This document shows, one piece after another, positions 23,301 through 36,600 of a DNA stretch of 64,000 nt. Location: positions 9,176,001-9,240,000 of the forward strand of contig NC_061459.1 of assembly GCF_022581195.2 (NCBI RefSeq), in the 5' to 3' direction. Position numbers and translations under genes: made by a program. This stretch comes from Helicoverpa zea. Lineage: Eukaryota; Arthropoda; Insecta; Lepidoptera; Noctuidae. Under the pieces are notes generated by a model. It saw only the letters and a program-made list of their open reading frames with translations, did no database searches and was not told the origin of the DNA. How positions within the stretch are numbered: position 1 is the first letter of the stretch; each line of letters starts with the position of its first letter.

Positions 23301-26300
23301 ACCCTATAAAACATTTAACACCTATATCATTTTCTGCAAGGCTGGGCGACTACAATAGGTAACCCGTTACTTAGTTTGATGATTTTACTCAGTCATTTGG
23401 TTTCATGACATAATCAAGGTGCCACGACTTTTGTATGACTTTTCCACAAAAGGACATCATTGTACCTACAATGTTTGACGTTCAATCAAATAAAGATAAA
23501 CAGTAATATCCGTCGTGTATTGAAACCACTTAGCTACATGCAATTTTTTCTGGTTATTTTAAAACAAATAGAGTTTTTTAAAGTAGTTGCACGTGTTCTT
23601 TCGTGGAGATAATTTTAGATCTGTTTAAGTTATGGAGACCATTGTCTTATTTATTTTTATTCATAGACATTTCCTTTGAAATTTTATTATTTTTTTACGT
23701 CTGCTTAGTGATCATCTGCCATCAATAAAGTCAACACATGTTCTGTCTGTTTTACATATAATATACACCAAACCAAAAAGATTCCACGAGGAAAACAATA
23801 TGACCGTAGCGATATCCTTATTCAAATGGCAATGTCGTAATCTTTGAAGGACAGATGTCGGTCTTCGCTAATTTACGTACATAATTATGGCCACCATAGT
23901 ACCAAGGTGAGATAAACAGATGCGATCAATGGAATTTTCATTGAAAGCTTCTAGTTTTAATTGGATTTATAAAGACTTTTTCCGCAAGGCAGCTGCATGC
24001 CTGCTATCTACTATTACTTATTAACTGTTATGAGTAATATGTAAGTAATTAAATAAATAATGCACAATTAATTTGTAATTGTTATTGCACCTTATAAGTG
24101 CAATATTTAATTAGTCTGCCATAACAAACGTCAATTAGTGTTTGTAAGTCATAAATTATAATCGAACATCCGTAAATAATTATAAACTGCTGAAGGAATA
24201 GGTACCAAGCTCTTATTAGTTAGGTATATGCCGTCGTTATAATAAGATGTTCATCTTATGGTTGAAGTGTGAGCCTATCAACTTAAGTAGAAATATCTAA
24301 GAAGGGCATTATGTCATGAAGCTATGATTTAATAAAAACACTATATTTTCCTGTATTAACGTCTGTCTGTCTATCGAAAACTACGGACAATATAATTAAG
24401 TTATATGGTAATTTACTACCTTATATTCGATGGGAAGGAAACTGTCTTACAATATAAATCAAACCTTGAACGATAAAAATACTGGCGTGGCGTTTGCACG
24501 TAAGTGTGTAAGAAATTAATACAGTTTTTTACCCACTAAAAGAGTTTTTTATACTTAATCATAGATTATATTGAATTGCATGATGTTGCAAAATAAATGG
24601 GACAGGCAAGTATAACGTTACTTACGTCATAACGTCCCACGGATTGCTGCGTATTGATTCAATGCAAGCGTCTTTGAGTTATGCAGGGGTAGTATTACTC
24701 AACTACATAATAATGTTATGCAGACTTCGATGGCATACTGAAGTACCTAATAGACTGTTTTGTACCGGTATTTTTACTTATATTAAAAGGTGAGCTTGCT
24801 TGTTTTGCATGGACATAATGTGGTGCCCTGAAGACGGATATAAGCTGCTTTTTATTCAGGTGCCTGACGTAATTCCTTCAAAATACCCGAGGAAATAAAA
24901 TGGCAAAGTTAGGTACTGCAATAAAATGCGTTATAAAATCTGGCTACGTTACAGGAATGACGTTCAATATCTAAGTTCTTACGTCAGTAACGTGACATCA
25001 GAATCTAAGACGCGTCTACTGCAATATGCGTGAAATCGGTTACACAGCGGCAGTGTGGCTACCTTGAACATAATTTTGTGCATCATAATATACCGTACGT
25101 ATTATTATGAACATAAGTAGGTACTTCAATTAAAAACCTTGTGTCTAATTATAAAAGTTACTGAAGGGACTCATGATGGACTCAGGTTTGGGGGTTGACG
25201 AATTGTCGACTTTAATTTTCTACTAAAAAGCGTTTAAAAAGTACCTCGCTTTTTAGCTCACAATAAAAGAACCGATCCTCTTTGAAGTCCAACAGAAAAC
25301 AACCCAATCATTGATTTTTAAAAGTGGCAGCATTTATCACAATAAAAGCGGTTATTGACATTATAAAAATACGTAGGTCAGTTAATTGGTCAGGCTTTAC
25401 AAATAGCTCGCGTAAGTAAACAATTCCAGCAACCGGGAAAGGAAATATTAATTACTTGAAATAATAATGACTCCGATTAGCAGCCACTGTGTAAATTACA
25501 TGAATCGCAGATGACGTAAGAGACGGAATTTAGTAATGAAAATCGTTAGTGACCATTTACGTTACGACCCATAAAAAGGGTAAATTAGTTCGGTACTGTT
25601 TGTTTAAAGACTTGTCATAATACATTGTATTGTGTTTGCCATTTATAAATAGTACTAAGATAATAGCTGGGTTTAAAATTTTATTGTTCATGAATTAACT
25701 CGGCAGTTATCCTTCAATACTTTGTTTAGTTGTTGGTAAGTTACATAATGATGGAACAGTTCTCCGCCAACGTTTCTGTGTCTAATCCAATGTCTTTTAA
25801 AACCCTACAAAGGCAGAGCTGAGTATGTCACAGTATGAGTCAGACACCACCTAAGGCTAGCAGAATCCCTATTTAGTCACGTTCTATATTAATTTGCTTT
25901 TCTCAATGAAAGTGATACTGTATACGGAATACTTCACCTTTATTGAATCCTTATAATACGAGACGATACGTAAGCGCCATCAGAAGTCTAGCGCGTCTAT
26001 TGGGAAACAGTTCAATACGATTTAGTAAATCAGGTACCAGATCCAATCATCTATGTTTCGTCACGGGTGCATATCAAATTCGTAAAAATCACTATTAATA
26101 AAGAGATGTTAGAATTTTATAATCTGCGTAAGGTATCGATAAAATTACTGAAATACTCAATATTTGAAAAGTTGAACTACACAAAAAAGGTGCGGTAAAA
26201 TAATCTTTCCTTGAATTTAAACATCAAACTCTACTTAGTTTCAACTCACCAGATAGTCATAAATGTTGGTAATGGAGGTGTGTAGTGTAGTACTAAAAGA

Positions 26301-29300
26301 TATGATGGAGTGCCAAGTATGTGAAAGCATGTCCAAGATGTCGTAGAGAGATTAGGAAAGCTGACCTCGCCACCCGTGTGGGATAGGTACATCAGAAAGC
26401 TAAATAGAAGACGTAAATAAAATTCTGAAGTCTCTAAACTAAAAAATATCACGATTATCTATGAAAAAGCAAAGATGTACCTAAGTAATTATTACCAACA
26501 TTAAGATTAATGTAATCAACGAGGTTATTGAAACGATTTAGGACACGTGAGACGCATGAGTCGAGCCCATTTAGTGAAATGATAAAGGAAAACTTCCGAG
26601 AAACCTTCAAGAGGCTTAAGGTTATAATAATAAGCTCGGTGTAAAGTGTAATACCCTGCCATTTGCGGTAAATTGCTTGTAAAACGCTTTAATAGAAGAA
26701 ATAGATTTCACCGTCTCGAGGTATACGTAAAGGATCAAAAGAATATTAGGTACAAAACCGAGAACAAATTATTTATTTTGATGTTTAGAGAACAGTTCAG
26801 TTTCTCTTCTGTGAAGCAAAACAGACAACATCTAAACAATATGATTACCTTCAGACGCACGCAATACCTTCATCTTAATTATTTATGAGTTATGATTATG
26901 AATCAAGTAGGTAACCCAAATCGGCTATGAATATCAATGAATTATCATTTATTCAAATTATTCACTCTACCTTGTTCAAAACAGACAAAAAGTGGTAAAT
27001 AGGTGTAGAACACGTTTTATTAAATTATACAAAAACTCACCTCCCAAAATACTGTAAGTAGCTATGATGTGGCCCATGCTGGCTGCTGGTGCGGTGAACA
27101 GCAAACCCAGAGCGCATATTGTGGATCCCACGAAGCAAACCTTCCGGTAGGAGAAGGTCTTTATCACGGGCCCCACGAAGAAGCCAGAGAAGTTAACCAC
27201 AGAGTCTAGAGTACTCGCGATGACTGAAGCCCCCGTTGTGTGGACGCCGAGATCATCTAGCAAGTCTTTGAACAGCAGACCGAAGGACGGCTCTAGAGAA
27301 CGCGTCGAGAACTGAAAACAGAAATTGTTGTGTTTCAGGTTTCGAAATCGCAATCCTTAAGTAGGTCTATAATATTTTCCTCATAAGGTTGATCTGGAGT
27401 TGAGATACATGGATAGGAGGTACATGGTAGATACAATTTTTTTGCTGTAAGGTTACAGGAAAGACGATTACCTATTTTAAAATACTTAGGTGCGGCTAGT
27501 AAAGGCGTGAGCATATTTACACTCCATATTCAACTCAAACATCATTCATCGCACAAACAACTTTTGTTAACTGTGCTTTTTCAGTTTCATCTTTGACATT
27601 TTCTGGACGATATTGAATTTTGATTTTTCTTTTTGCACGTGACTTTTAAATATTTACAAAAACGTGGACGAAAGGAAGCACGTGTAACACTGTACCATCT
27701 ATAATAAATTTTCAAGTCTAGTGAGTTCAAGGTCGGAATACACACTTCATTACGATATCAGAAACTCGTTCAATCAAAAATTATTTTTATTCTCTTGCCG
27801 AGTATCTACAGTCTCAAGATTTTGCCATGCCGAAAATCGTCTGAGAAATAAAAAATCTCAATATTTAAAAACTATATGGACAGAATCTTATTTACATTAA
27901 TTATGATAACAACTACTAAACGTACTCAAAAGGAAACAGTTAACATGTTCCGTAAAGAATAAACTAGGATAATGAAGGTAACCTGTCTCAGAAAGGCGAG
28001 TAAGTAAATACGGAAAAAGAATTTTCGTATTGCTGATGTAATAAAACGGTCGTAAAAGGCATATTGGTTGGCTGCCTAAGTGGTTTACGCCGTCGCTATC
28101 GAAAGTATCGCTTACGGATCAATGGAAATTGAATATGTGAAGACTGAGCAACAAAATAATAGAAGATAGCTAGATCTTCCAGAGTTCAACACAATCAGTC
28201 GATCAGTAATTGTGTCAACAGTAGGAGAGCATGTGACTAGTTAGGCAATCATAATTATTGTGTCGAGAGTCGAGTCTTCGAGATCTTGTCACGTACGCAT
28301 TGCAGTGCCCTTCAATAACCATCTGACGTCCATATCCATATTTTCAAGATTTATAAAGCGACGTTGGCAATGTTACGGAGCGATTTTATACGTGCTTTCA
28401 AAGCACTAATTTAAAATAAGTAATTTAATTATGTTTTTCATCGTTTCGACAATGGGCACTTGAAATATACCAACGCATATGCAGCAGTATTACAGGCTGA
28501 CAATGGGCAATGCAATTATGCTTAAAACCTATTGTTAACTAAACAAATAAAAACACTTGGACAACACGTATTCCCCCGGACAGGAACAGGGATTACATTC
28601 GCAGTCTTTATTTCAAGTTTATTTAAGGATCATGAATCAATTAAGTAGTTTGTTTGTGGCTTATTTAAAGGCTGTCAAAATGTTCGCTCGTCAAAAAAAT
28701 TTACAATTTAATTAAATACTGCAATTGAGTAGGTCACACGCAATCCTTGTTTTCCCTAATAAAAATATTTATAAACTTAATGAATTTGTTTTTATCGTAC
28801 ACCAAAGAATCGAAAGAGTAAGACCAAAAGTAAAAAGCCTTTCACAATACTGCACTTGTTTTAATGACTTCGTATGAACCGGGTAAACTGATAATGAATT
28901 AAGTACACGAATTTGACGTATCAAGCACCAGACAATTGTAGGTAATCGCGTACACATATGCGCGAGAGACGGTTATTGACCTTTGGAATTCGCTTTGTCG
29001 GTATAGACAAATCGACTGCAAGCAAGCAATACCTCCTATCTGACTCCGGGTGGATTTTAAAGGGGAACAATAAAACTTAATAAAATCCTTATTCCGAGGA
29101 AGGTATAATGAGATACTGAAAATCCAAGTTTTCTTTTTCTAAGCATAGTATTGATTAATAAAGTTTTTTGTTTTTATTTTGAATCTAAAGGTAGTTTATG
29201 GTAGATACAAGTTTTTTGGTTTTTTGAAACAAAAATGTCAGATAGGAGGTATTGCTTGCTTGCAGTCGAAATGCAGAAATGAATGTAACTACGAGAAAAG

Positions 29301-29799
29301 ATAAAGATTTATCTACATAGAATTGTTAGGAAACTGTTATTGACTATAAATATTTTGAGAAAAACTCCAAGTCGTTGAACTGAAACGCAAAACTGTTGTA
29401 TGGATATCCCCAAAGTTTTCCTTCTCATTTATGTCCTTCGTTGAGTTCAAAAGGCTTTTGACTTTATTGATCCATCAGTAACAATAACCGATAGGTGCTG
29501 TTATCAACCAATGATATGTAGGGTCCACTTTGTTAAAAACCGTTTGAAACTACCAAAACAGTAAGTTTTGCCTCCTATTAGTGCTTACCTAATTTCGAGC
29601 TACCTAATGTGTTTTTTCTAGGTAAACTATAAAGACATGTCACTGGTTGATAGTACGTTAATTATAAACTTTTCTTGAAACTCACATTAACTAAACTGAC
29701 TCCTAAGCAGACCATCCACGCCCACCCTCCATCAGGGGCCACCTTCTTCGTTGCCGGTGGCTTTTTTGGCTCTAGGCCTTTGCTCTTCTCCACAGTCAT
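20322..29799 (-). CDS. SLC16-type monocarboxylate transporter, seven coding exons, 577 aa
   Basis: Major-facilitator membrane protein; SLC16 members move lactate, pyruvate, other small organic acids or amino acids. The actual substrate cannot be read from sequence. Coding exons in transcript order: 29686-29799, 27041-27311, 22903-23186, 22352-22717, 21839-22208, 20862-21053, 20322-20458 (stop 20322-20324). All junctions have GT/AG, and the lengths sum to 1734 bp in frame. Signature 1 (VAPDGGWAWMV) is at about residues 20-30; signature 2 (HYFSKKRGQAVGLSMAGTG, membrane segment 5) at about 145-163. The central cytoplasmic loop is about residues 205-368, with a basic/Ser-rich stretch coded mainly by the 366-bp exon. 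The Leu-Lys-Asp block DLDLLKDW opens the C-half. Short tail ends RRRKVVQI. A 21-base leader (29800-29820) follows an acceptor, so an untranslated first exon lies upstream. Vertebrate MCTs are typically about 420-520 aa; the excess is in the loop. Confidence 0.9.
23187..27040. other. Long intron (3.85 kb) of the minus-strand MCT gene
   Basis: AT-rich. The only structured part is about 26246-26450, a slightly GC-richer stretch with a 68-codon minus frame that I cannot place; it may be an old LINE remnant. No exon with family similarity. Confidence 0.4.
29012..29269. mobile_element. MITE-like element in an intron
   Basis: Perfect 33-bp inverted ends: 29012-29044 (begins tcgactgcaagcaagcaata) and 29237-29269 are exact reverse complements. 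The interior (about 190 bp) has no coding capacity. No clear target duplication is visible, so the superfamily is open. It lies in the first intron of the minus-strand MCT gene. Confidence 0.65.
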
Positions 29800-30229
29800 T
29801 TTCAGCCTTTGTCACCTAGCCTGCAACAAAGAGATTGTCAAAGGTTAGTAATGCATCGATTTTGTTCGCTTTGTGTTCACGCCCAGATATGGGCAGTGCT
29901 CGTTCAGTAGCAGCAGGCAAACAGACACTCATTATTCATTGTGCAATTTATTTCAACATCCAATCCAAATACAATTACCTATATGACATCCTCATAAGTT
30001 CATAGCCATATAATGAGCTGTGGATTTTCCAAAATTATGTACATAAATGCAATAAGTGTTAGGTAAATGTTAAACAAGCAGTCAAAGATTTGACATCTAT
30101 ATAGATACGTAGGTATATCATGTCCAAATAACTCATTATCACAAATCAATTCATGCTGTCCAGTCCCACTTATTTTCACAAGTATCGTGTCATGTTTGAT
30201 TAAACGGCAACTCTCTATCACAATCAAAT

Positions 30230-30480
30230 TAAGTGTCGATGTTTAGACTCATCGCGGCACGACGAGTTATCAGTACAGCGCAGCGATAGCATGTGTTTTG
30301 ATTTGATTGCCGGCCGGCCGCCACAGCCCGGCAACCAAACAATAAACATAAAATATAACTTGAGCTTCATGAGAAAAAGGACCACGAAGTCAGCACGTGC
30401 TACTGCGACCCACTCACTCAGTCACCACGTGCAACGCCTTCGGCCGCCACACGCTAACTTCATGTTACGAGAGAGACAAA
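30230..30480 (-). promoter_or_regulatory. Candidate promoter/leader region of the minus-strand MCT gene
   Basis: A GC-rich island in AT-rich DNA, with 'gattgccggccggccgccac' at its centre, about 0.4-0.6 kb upstream of the leader exon. No certain TATA or initiator is visible. Placement upstream of the first coding exon is the main support. Confidence 0.3.
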
Positions 30481-30499
30481 ATTTACAACGATTACACGC

Positions 30500-33396
30500 G
30501 GTATTTATAATCATACACTAATAACAATACCTACTTAAATATTTGTTTGGTCAAATATCACAGTTTATTCACATCCATATTTATAAAATACGCAAAACCA
30601 GATATTATGACAATACTATATGCTGTTGCTAAGTTCAAAACTTAACTGAGAGTGTGAATTTCCACAACCATACCCAGTAAGGTTCTTGGAAATGGTGATT
30701 GAGATGAACAACGTGATACTATTAAAAAAACATTCCATTACATTGAATTAAGTTCTTGTGTACACTACGTGCATTGTTGATGAAGCAAAACGGGGTAGAC
30801 CTTGAGGTTCACAAAACAACATTTCAAACACCAAATTCGATTCAGAATTTCACCAAACGTCGCGTAATACATACAGAATGCAAAACAAAGGCAGACGACC
30901 ATGAGTGTCAACATACGTGCTCCATAACTTAATGCAAGATCCAATAATTTTAGAAAAGTGATTGTCACTTCAGTTTAATAGGAACATAAACAACATTTTG
31001 CAAGATAACAGACTTTCGACGTACATGACAAAACTGTTGTCTGATGTTATTGGATACATTGTTTTTAATTACACAACGTGGATTTTATTATCATTTTCAC
31101 CTACATTATTACAATGACAACAAAAAAACACAAATCTGCTTAGCTATGTTTAGTTTTACAGTACGAATTTGTCAAGATAGACCATAAGGTACGCAAGGAG
31201 AGTTCACCGTGGATCTCCGTTTTAAGGGGCAAGTTTGGTGGTCACGGCTGTCATTTGAGTTGGATCATTGTGATCTTTGGCAGTCGAAACAGATCAACAG
31301 GCTTTATATCGGCTTGCCCAGGTAACCATGCTTGGAGAAGGTCAAGCGGTGAGGAGCATTATCAGGCATGGAGGACAGGCAGCCACTACACATTAAGCAC
31401 GGGCTCAGCAGAATCCTCTTGTCTCGTGAAATGGCTGGGTAGGCGATGAAGACGCTCAGTGTGCATAAAATAAAATAATGTACTGAACACATTACAGTAC
31501 CTCATTTACAAACCTAGTTTTCAGACTATTACATGGAGGAAATGTACCAACAACCTAGTGACTTGACACGAAAACTAAAAGCATTAAGGATAAAGACTAT
31601 TTGAAGCATATTTTAGAACAGTTTAGGGACGGGTTAAAATAGATTTCACGATCCCATATACCTACATCCAACGCTGACCTCGCATTGATATAAGTACGTC
31701 GCCGAACTCAACAAACATATGAAATGTTAAACTACTTATAATCTGCCACACGTGAACAAACAAGTCTTATCTTAATATATTATTATTAGCTTAATTCAAA
31801 AAGAATACGGACACTATATTACTATTAAGTACATTTATTTTAGCCTATCCTGAAAAATCTTGATTGTAGTTCCTCGCCTTTGACTTCCTCGGAACATTAT
31901 TCTCGGCTCGGAACAATATCATAAGCTATCAAATAATTTATTCGTCTGATGACATAATAATGGACAATATATTGTCACAATACGACCAGTTACAGAAATT
32001 ATATTATTCATATCAAGAATTCCGATGTCATGTCTGGTAATAAAATATAGTGCAATATGAAAAGAATCATGGAAGAGTGGTATTTAGGCCAATATCTCAG
32101 AAATTTAATTAAAAACATGCCAAAACGTCAATGATAAAATTGATGTACCAACATAATACAACACAGACAAGACAAAAGCCATACAAAATTTCCATTAAAT
32201 GATTGAATTGAGAGCAAATAATGTTAAGAATATAGGACCTTGTACTTGAGCACAAACATATTTTAGCATGTGAAGTTACGTAACGATTGCTATAAGGAAC
32301 AAAAAACTGCCCGTACAACTTGTGGCAGCAGGACGATAACCCAGTGTTGGCAAAAAACAAAAGCGAAACATGGCATGCTTCTAAACTGTTATTTAAGATA
32401 TCGTTTAATATTCAACACTATTGGCTATGTATAGATTAAGTAGGTATGACAATTCCAATCAGAAATTTGATTATGACCAGCAATGTTGAACACCATTACA
32501 TATGCAAGAAAAATACTTAAAAAATCTGAGAACCCAAAAAAACTATTTTGACACACATTGTGTGACAGTAACATGAATTTACTCATCGCAGAGAATATGT
32601 ACATTTTCTTTTTACCATAGGAATACTAAGTTCATTTGTTTTGCTAATCACTCTGACAAAATCTCGGTCAATTGGCTACTTACGTTGTCCTATCTATAAG
32701 GTTACAATACTGAAGCATTTTATCAATGCCGATAATATGATTTTTATTGCAAAAGAACAATCACGTTGAATTATCTTTACTGTTTGTTAGATAAGGTTTT
32801 CTTTCTGTAACACATAGTAGGTAATATCGGTAACTTGGGCAAGCTATGGAAATGCTCATTCAATGAGCTCCACTATAGGGATTCAAAAAGTAAAGACCTT
32901 GGTGCGCTCCGAAATGGCTCGGAATTTCCTCATGTCATTGACTTGTTACACAATGAGAATATTAACAAGACAATTAGCAAACTACCGTAGCCTGAAGAAT
33001 TGTCAATATTTAAATCTGGAGACATGATGTTTCTCGTTCTGAAATACAAGAAAACCTAGTAGAAAAATGGAAGAAATCGTTTATCCATCTCCTGTCTAAA
33101 AAGAGGACAAGTCGACATTTGAAAATATGGGAATGTAGGTGATTAACCTTATTGTTTTAATTAAGACTTGTTCAGGTCAGATTTTAATCTAGCTTATCAG
33201 ATACAACTCAAAACTGATCTGATCGTTTGATTTCCGCGACCTCATTACTATACAACATTAGACTGATCATCAGATAGATGATTAGCTATAAAACTACCGT
33301 ACAAGTTGGTATTGATTGGTAATTAACTGAATTTATTTACTGCCTGTTATAATTACAAAACCTGTTATTTTTAATCAATGGTGCTTTGTATTTCTA
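30500..33396. other. Intergenic, no gene seen; GC-richer patch at 31185-31450
   Basis: Mostly AT-rich. The patch with 'gtggatctccgttttaaggg' and 'cggcttgcccaggtaaccat' stands out in composition and may be a decayed repeat or a regulatory block. The 64-codon frame across it has no recognisable domain. Confidence 0.4.
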
Positions 33397-33623
33397 TAGT
33401 TCGGCCATTCAGAGAATGCGTTCCTGACACGTCGCGATTGAACTGACGACGTAACTACATTCATTGATTATTGATATAATAATGTTGTTTTAATGCTCCT
33501 CAATTGTTAAAACGGTAAACAACCAGCAAAAATATTTTTATCGTAACTGCAACGCCATTGCAAAGTTACGTCGTCAGTTCAATCGCGACGTGTCAGGAAC
33601 GCATTCTCTGAATGGCCGAACTA
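33397..33623. mobile_element. 227-bp MITE, TA target site
   Basis: Long inverted ends of about 60 bp (TAGTTCGGCCATTCAGAGAA ... complementary end) with TA on both sides (33395-33396 and 33624-33625). By eye identical along its length to the two copies at 45187-45642. A TA target suggests a Tc1/mariner-type source of transposase. Located in the head-to-head intergenic region between two MCT genes. Confidence 0.88.
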
Positions 33624-33625
33624 TA

Positions 33626-36600
33626 ATGGACTATTTTTAGCTAGGACCGTCGCGGGTTCTAATTTATATTTAAATCTCGCCGGTTTTATTTGTTAACTGT
33701 TTAAAAAAATAGTTTTCATCATTTGCAAGCTTTTCTTAACCAGTTGGCAACAATATCCACGGGTGACGGTCTTCATGAAACGGTTAGTCGCTTCAACGTG
33801 AAACTAAATATTCTATACTCACAACTAGGTATTTAATTAATAGTTTAGATAACCTAGATAGCACCTCTAAGTACGAGGCTATAAACGTTAACACCGTCCA
33901 TGTAATATGAGGAGCGTCTCCAAGGAGGATGGTGAACGTTGAAACATCTACACCATTAAACACACATTTTTTAAATATGGAAGCATAATAATCTACTAAT
34001 TCAGATCCTCATTTTAACAATGCACGCGGTTACCTACTCAAATCTGGACTTTGTGCTTAATAATAGAATCTGCTTTCAAAGATTGCTGCGTTGATTGACG
34101 GAAGAACATAAACAAAACTGTCCCAAAAAAAATAGTTTCATCTGTTAGCATGTTCGGGCGTACTTTTCACTTACTTTTAGATAGGTAGGTATATCGATCA
34201 CCGGTATTTGCAAAAAAGTACAGACTATTGAGGACATTAACGCAGTGTACGTAGTCGATCTAGGACTCACAGTTTCTAGTGACTTTCTCTTAATGTCGCA
34301 TCAGCACAGATGGATTGCATACGTCTAACACTTGGGATTTCTTTCGGAAACGCAAAAGTATTGTTACTTAGTTCTCTACACGAGACCGTACAAGACCTCT
34401 CGCACGTATACTTTTGCGAGTATCGTGACTCATTGCTTTTTGTTATATTCTGGCCAAAAAAAACTGCTAAGAATAAATAACGATCAGATTATGAGGGCAA
34501 TGTACGTATAACTATGCACTAAAAACTCCAACTAATATGCATTACTAACTTATATGTACTTAGTACTTACTTTACCCATAATTCAAATAATGATTGCACA
34601 AAAGTAATAAATTCTATGTATTACGGACTTTAAAATAATGGGAATGCGGAATGGGATATTACAGAATGAAAAAAAAATGGGATGCATCAGTGCCTCAGCA
34701 GCCTTGAAAATACTGGCAAGTTCGCTTTCATTGAAAAATGAAATGAATATTTAATTGGGCAATCCATAATTTTTTATTGTTTAAAATTATAATGTGGAGA
34801 ACCCCGATCAGCTGACAGGAAAGTTAAGGCAACACATGAATGATAAGTTCAGTGATTGCTTTCTGTGGGTTTCCCTGTTCAGATATCAATCAATTTAGCG
34901 AATTAAGCATGGAAACATAATTAATTTATAAATAATATCATAGATTACTGGGAAGCGTTTGCTCAAACAAAATATATATTTAATGCTTTTATCACATACT
35001 AATTACAGGTCGCTATTAAAAATATTTTCACTTATTGGAAGAAACACCTTTTATTCTGCTGCGAAAACTTTATTATTTTGCACATTAACAAGTTAACATA
35101 AACTTGAGTGGTGTTAAAAATGAAACCTGTTTGGTTTCTCAAAATTATAATTTGATTTATTAATTCAGTATAAACAGCTGGCAATATGACATTAGGGACA
35201 GTAGTCATTATAATTTATAATTTTATGTTTATACACAATGGATCACATAAAATTAATTCAAAGAGCATTGATATTTTAACATTGAGTTTGCATCAGAATT
35301 TGAAGTTATCTTTAAATATTGTATCTAATCAAAATTTAGTCTTTGTATGTCGCCTGTTAAGCCATACTCTAGTATTTTCTTTATTCTATTTGAACTGCAC
35401 TCATTACAGTCATTACATTAATTAATAATGCAGATGAGTCATTTGTTGCCCTACCAGACATACAAACATCTGGAAACTGATCAATATTTTTTATTTACCA
35501 CTTTTGTAAATAATTAATTAAACCAAAGGTAAATAATATTTAATTTACCATTGGTTTAATTAAACAATTTTACCTGAAATTCCTTTTTCTTTGTTTTGGA
35601 AAACAATAAATAGAATAGCCATAGAAACGATGGATGACAAAATAACTAAGTATGATTTTCATGACCGTAAGAGTTATCCCATTCCCGTTCAAAAAAGTTC
35701 AATTAACTTCAGACAATAATCGAAATAGAATATCAGAAAATCTAAATGAGTCTAGGGTTTCCTTCTTTGTATGAAAGGGTGTCTAAATGTGACAAAGGAA
35801 CTAATCAAACAAAAGAAGGTAGTGCTTGTATGCAATGCCAGGATTTAGTAAAATGCTGACAGTACCGTATTCCTTAGAGACTGGTTTGATAAAAAGTCTG
35901 AGTGTTGAGTGAGGAATAAAATACTAGTGAAAAAATTTAACTTTTTACACTTCTAATTACCTATTTTAAGTATTGCACGCACATTTTAAGAGATACTTTT
36001 CTTCAAAGTTCTCACAACTTGAAGGCAACTGTAGTAGTAATAATAAAATTATGCAATGACAACTGAGCTGCATTGATTTCATGATGTTTAACTCAATCAA
36101 GTCAAATAAAAATTTTGCTATAAGTTTTACCCACACTGTATAAATAATACATTTCAAAGTATGGACAGAGGGTCGACACAATGCTTTGACGCAAAATATC
36201 GTCACAATGAAGAAGATACACACTCCTGATTTTTCTTTGAAACTTCCTAATTTTTTTAGGAAGTAGGCAGCCAGCAATAAAGGTCAAGGGATCCTTATAT
36301 CCCATTTGTGAAAGAAGGGCACTTACCGTTCCGAAAATAATTTCCATAAAGTCTCTTCAAAATTGCAGCGTTAACATAACACCTTCTACAAGTTTATAAA
36401 AACAAAGAATTTCACTTGTTTCAACTTCGTGTTCTAAAACCAAATAAAATAAGTACGATACTTGACGGAAAAACTTAAAGTTATGTACTAAATTACTTGT
36501 TATGTTAGATTAAATAAACTTGTAAGATCGTCAGTTAATTAATAAATCAGAAACACAATTTTATAACCTAGGTAACGCAACACTTATTTTTCTAAAACAA

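Noticed and set aside
36102..36347. Overlapping minus frames of 81 and 103 codons
   Set aside because: No domain, no splice-site support and AT-rich codon content; likely chance.
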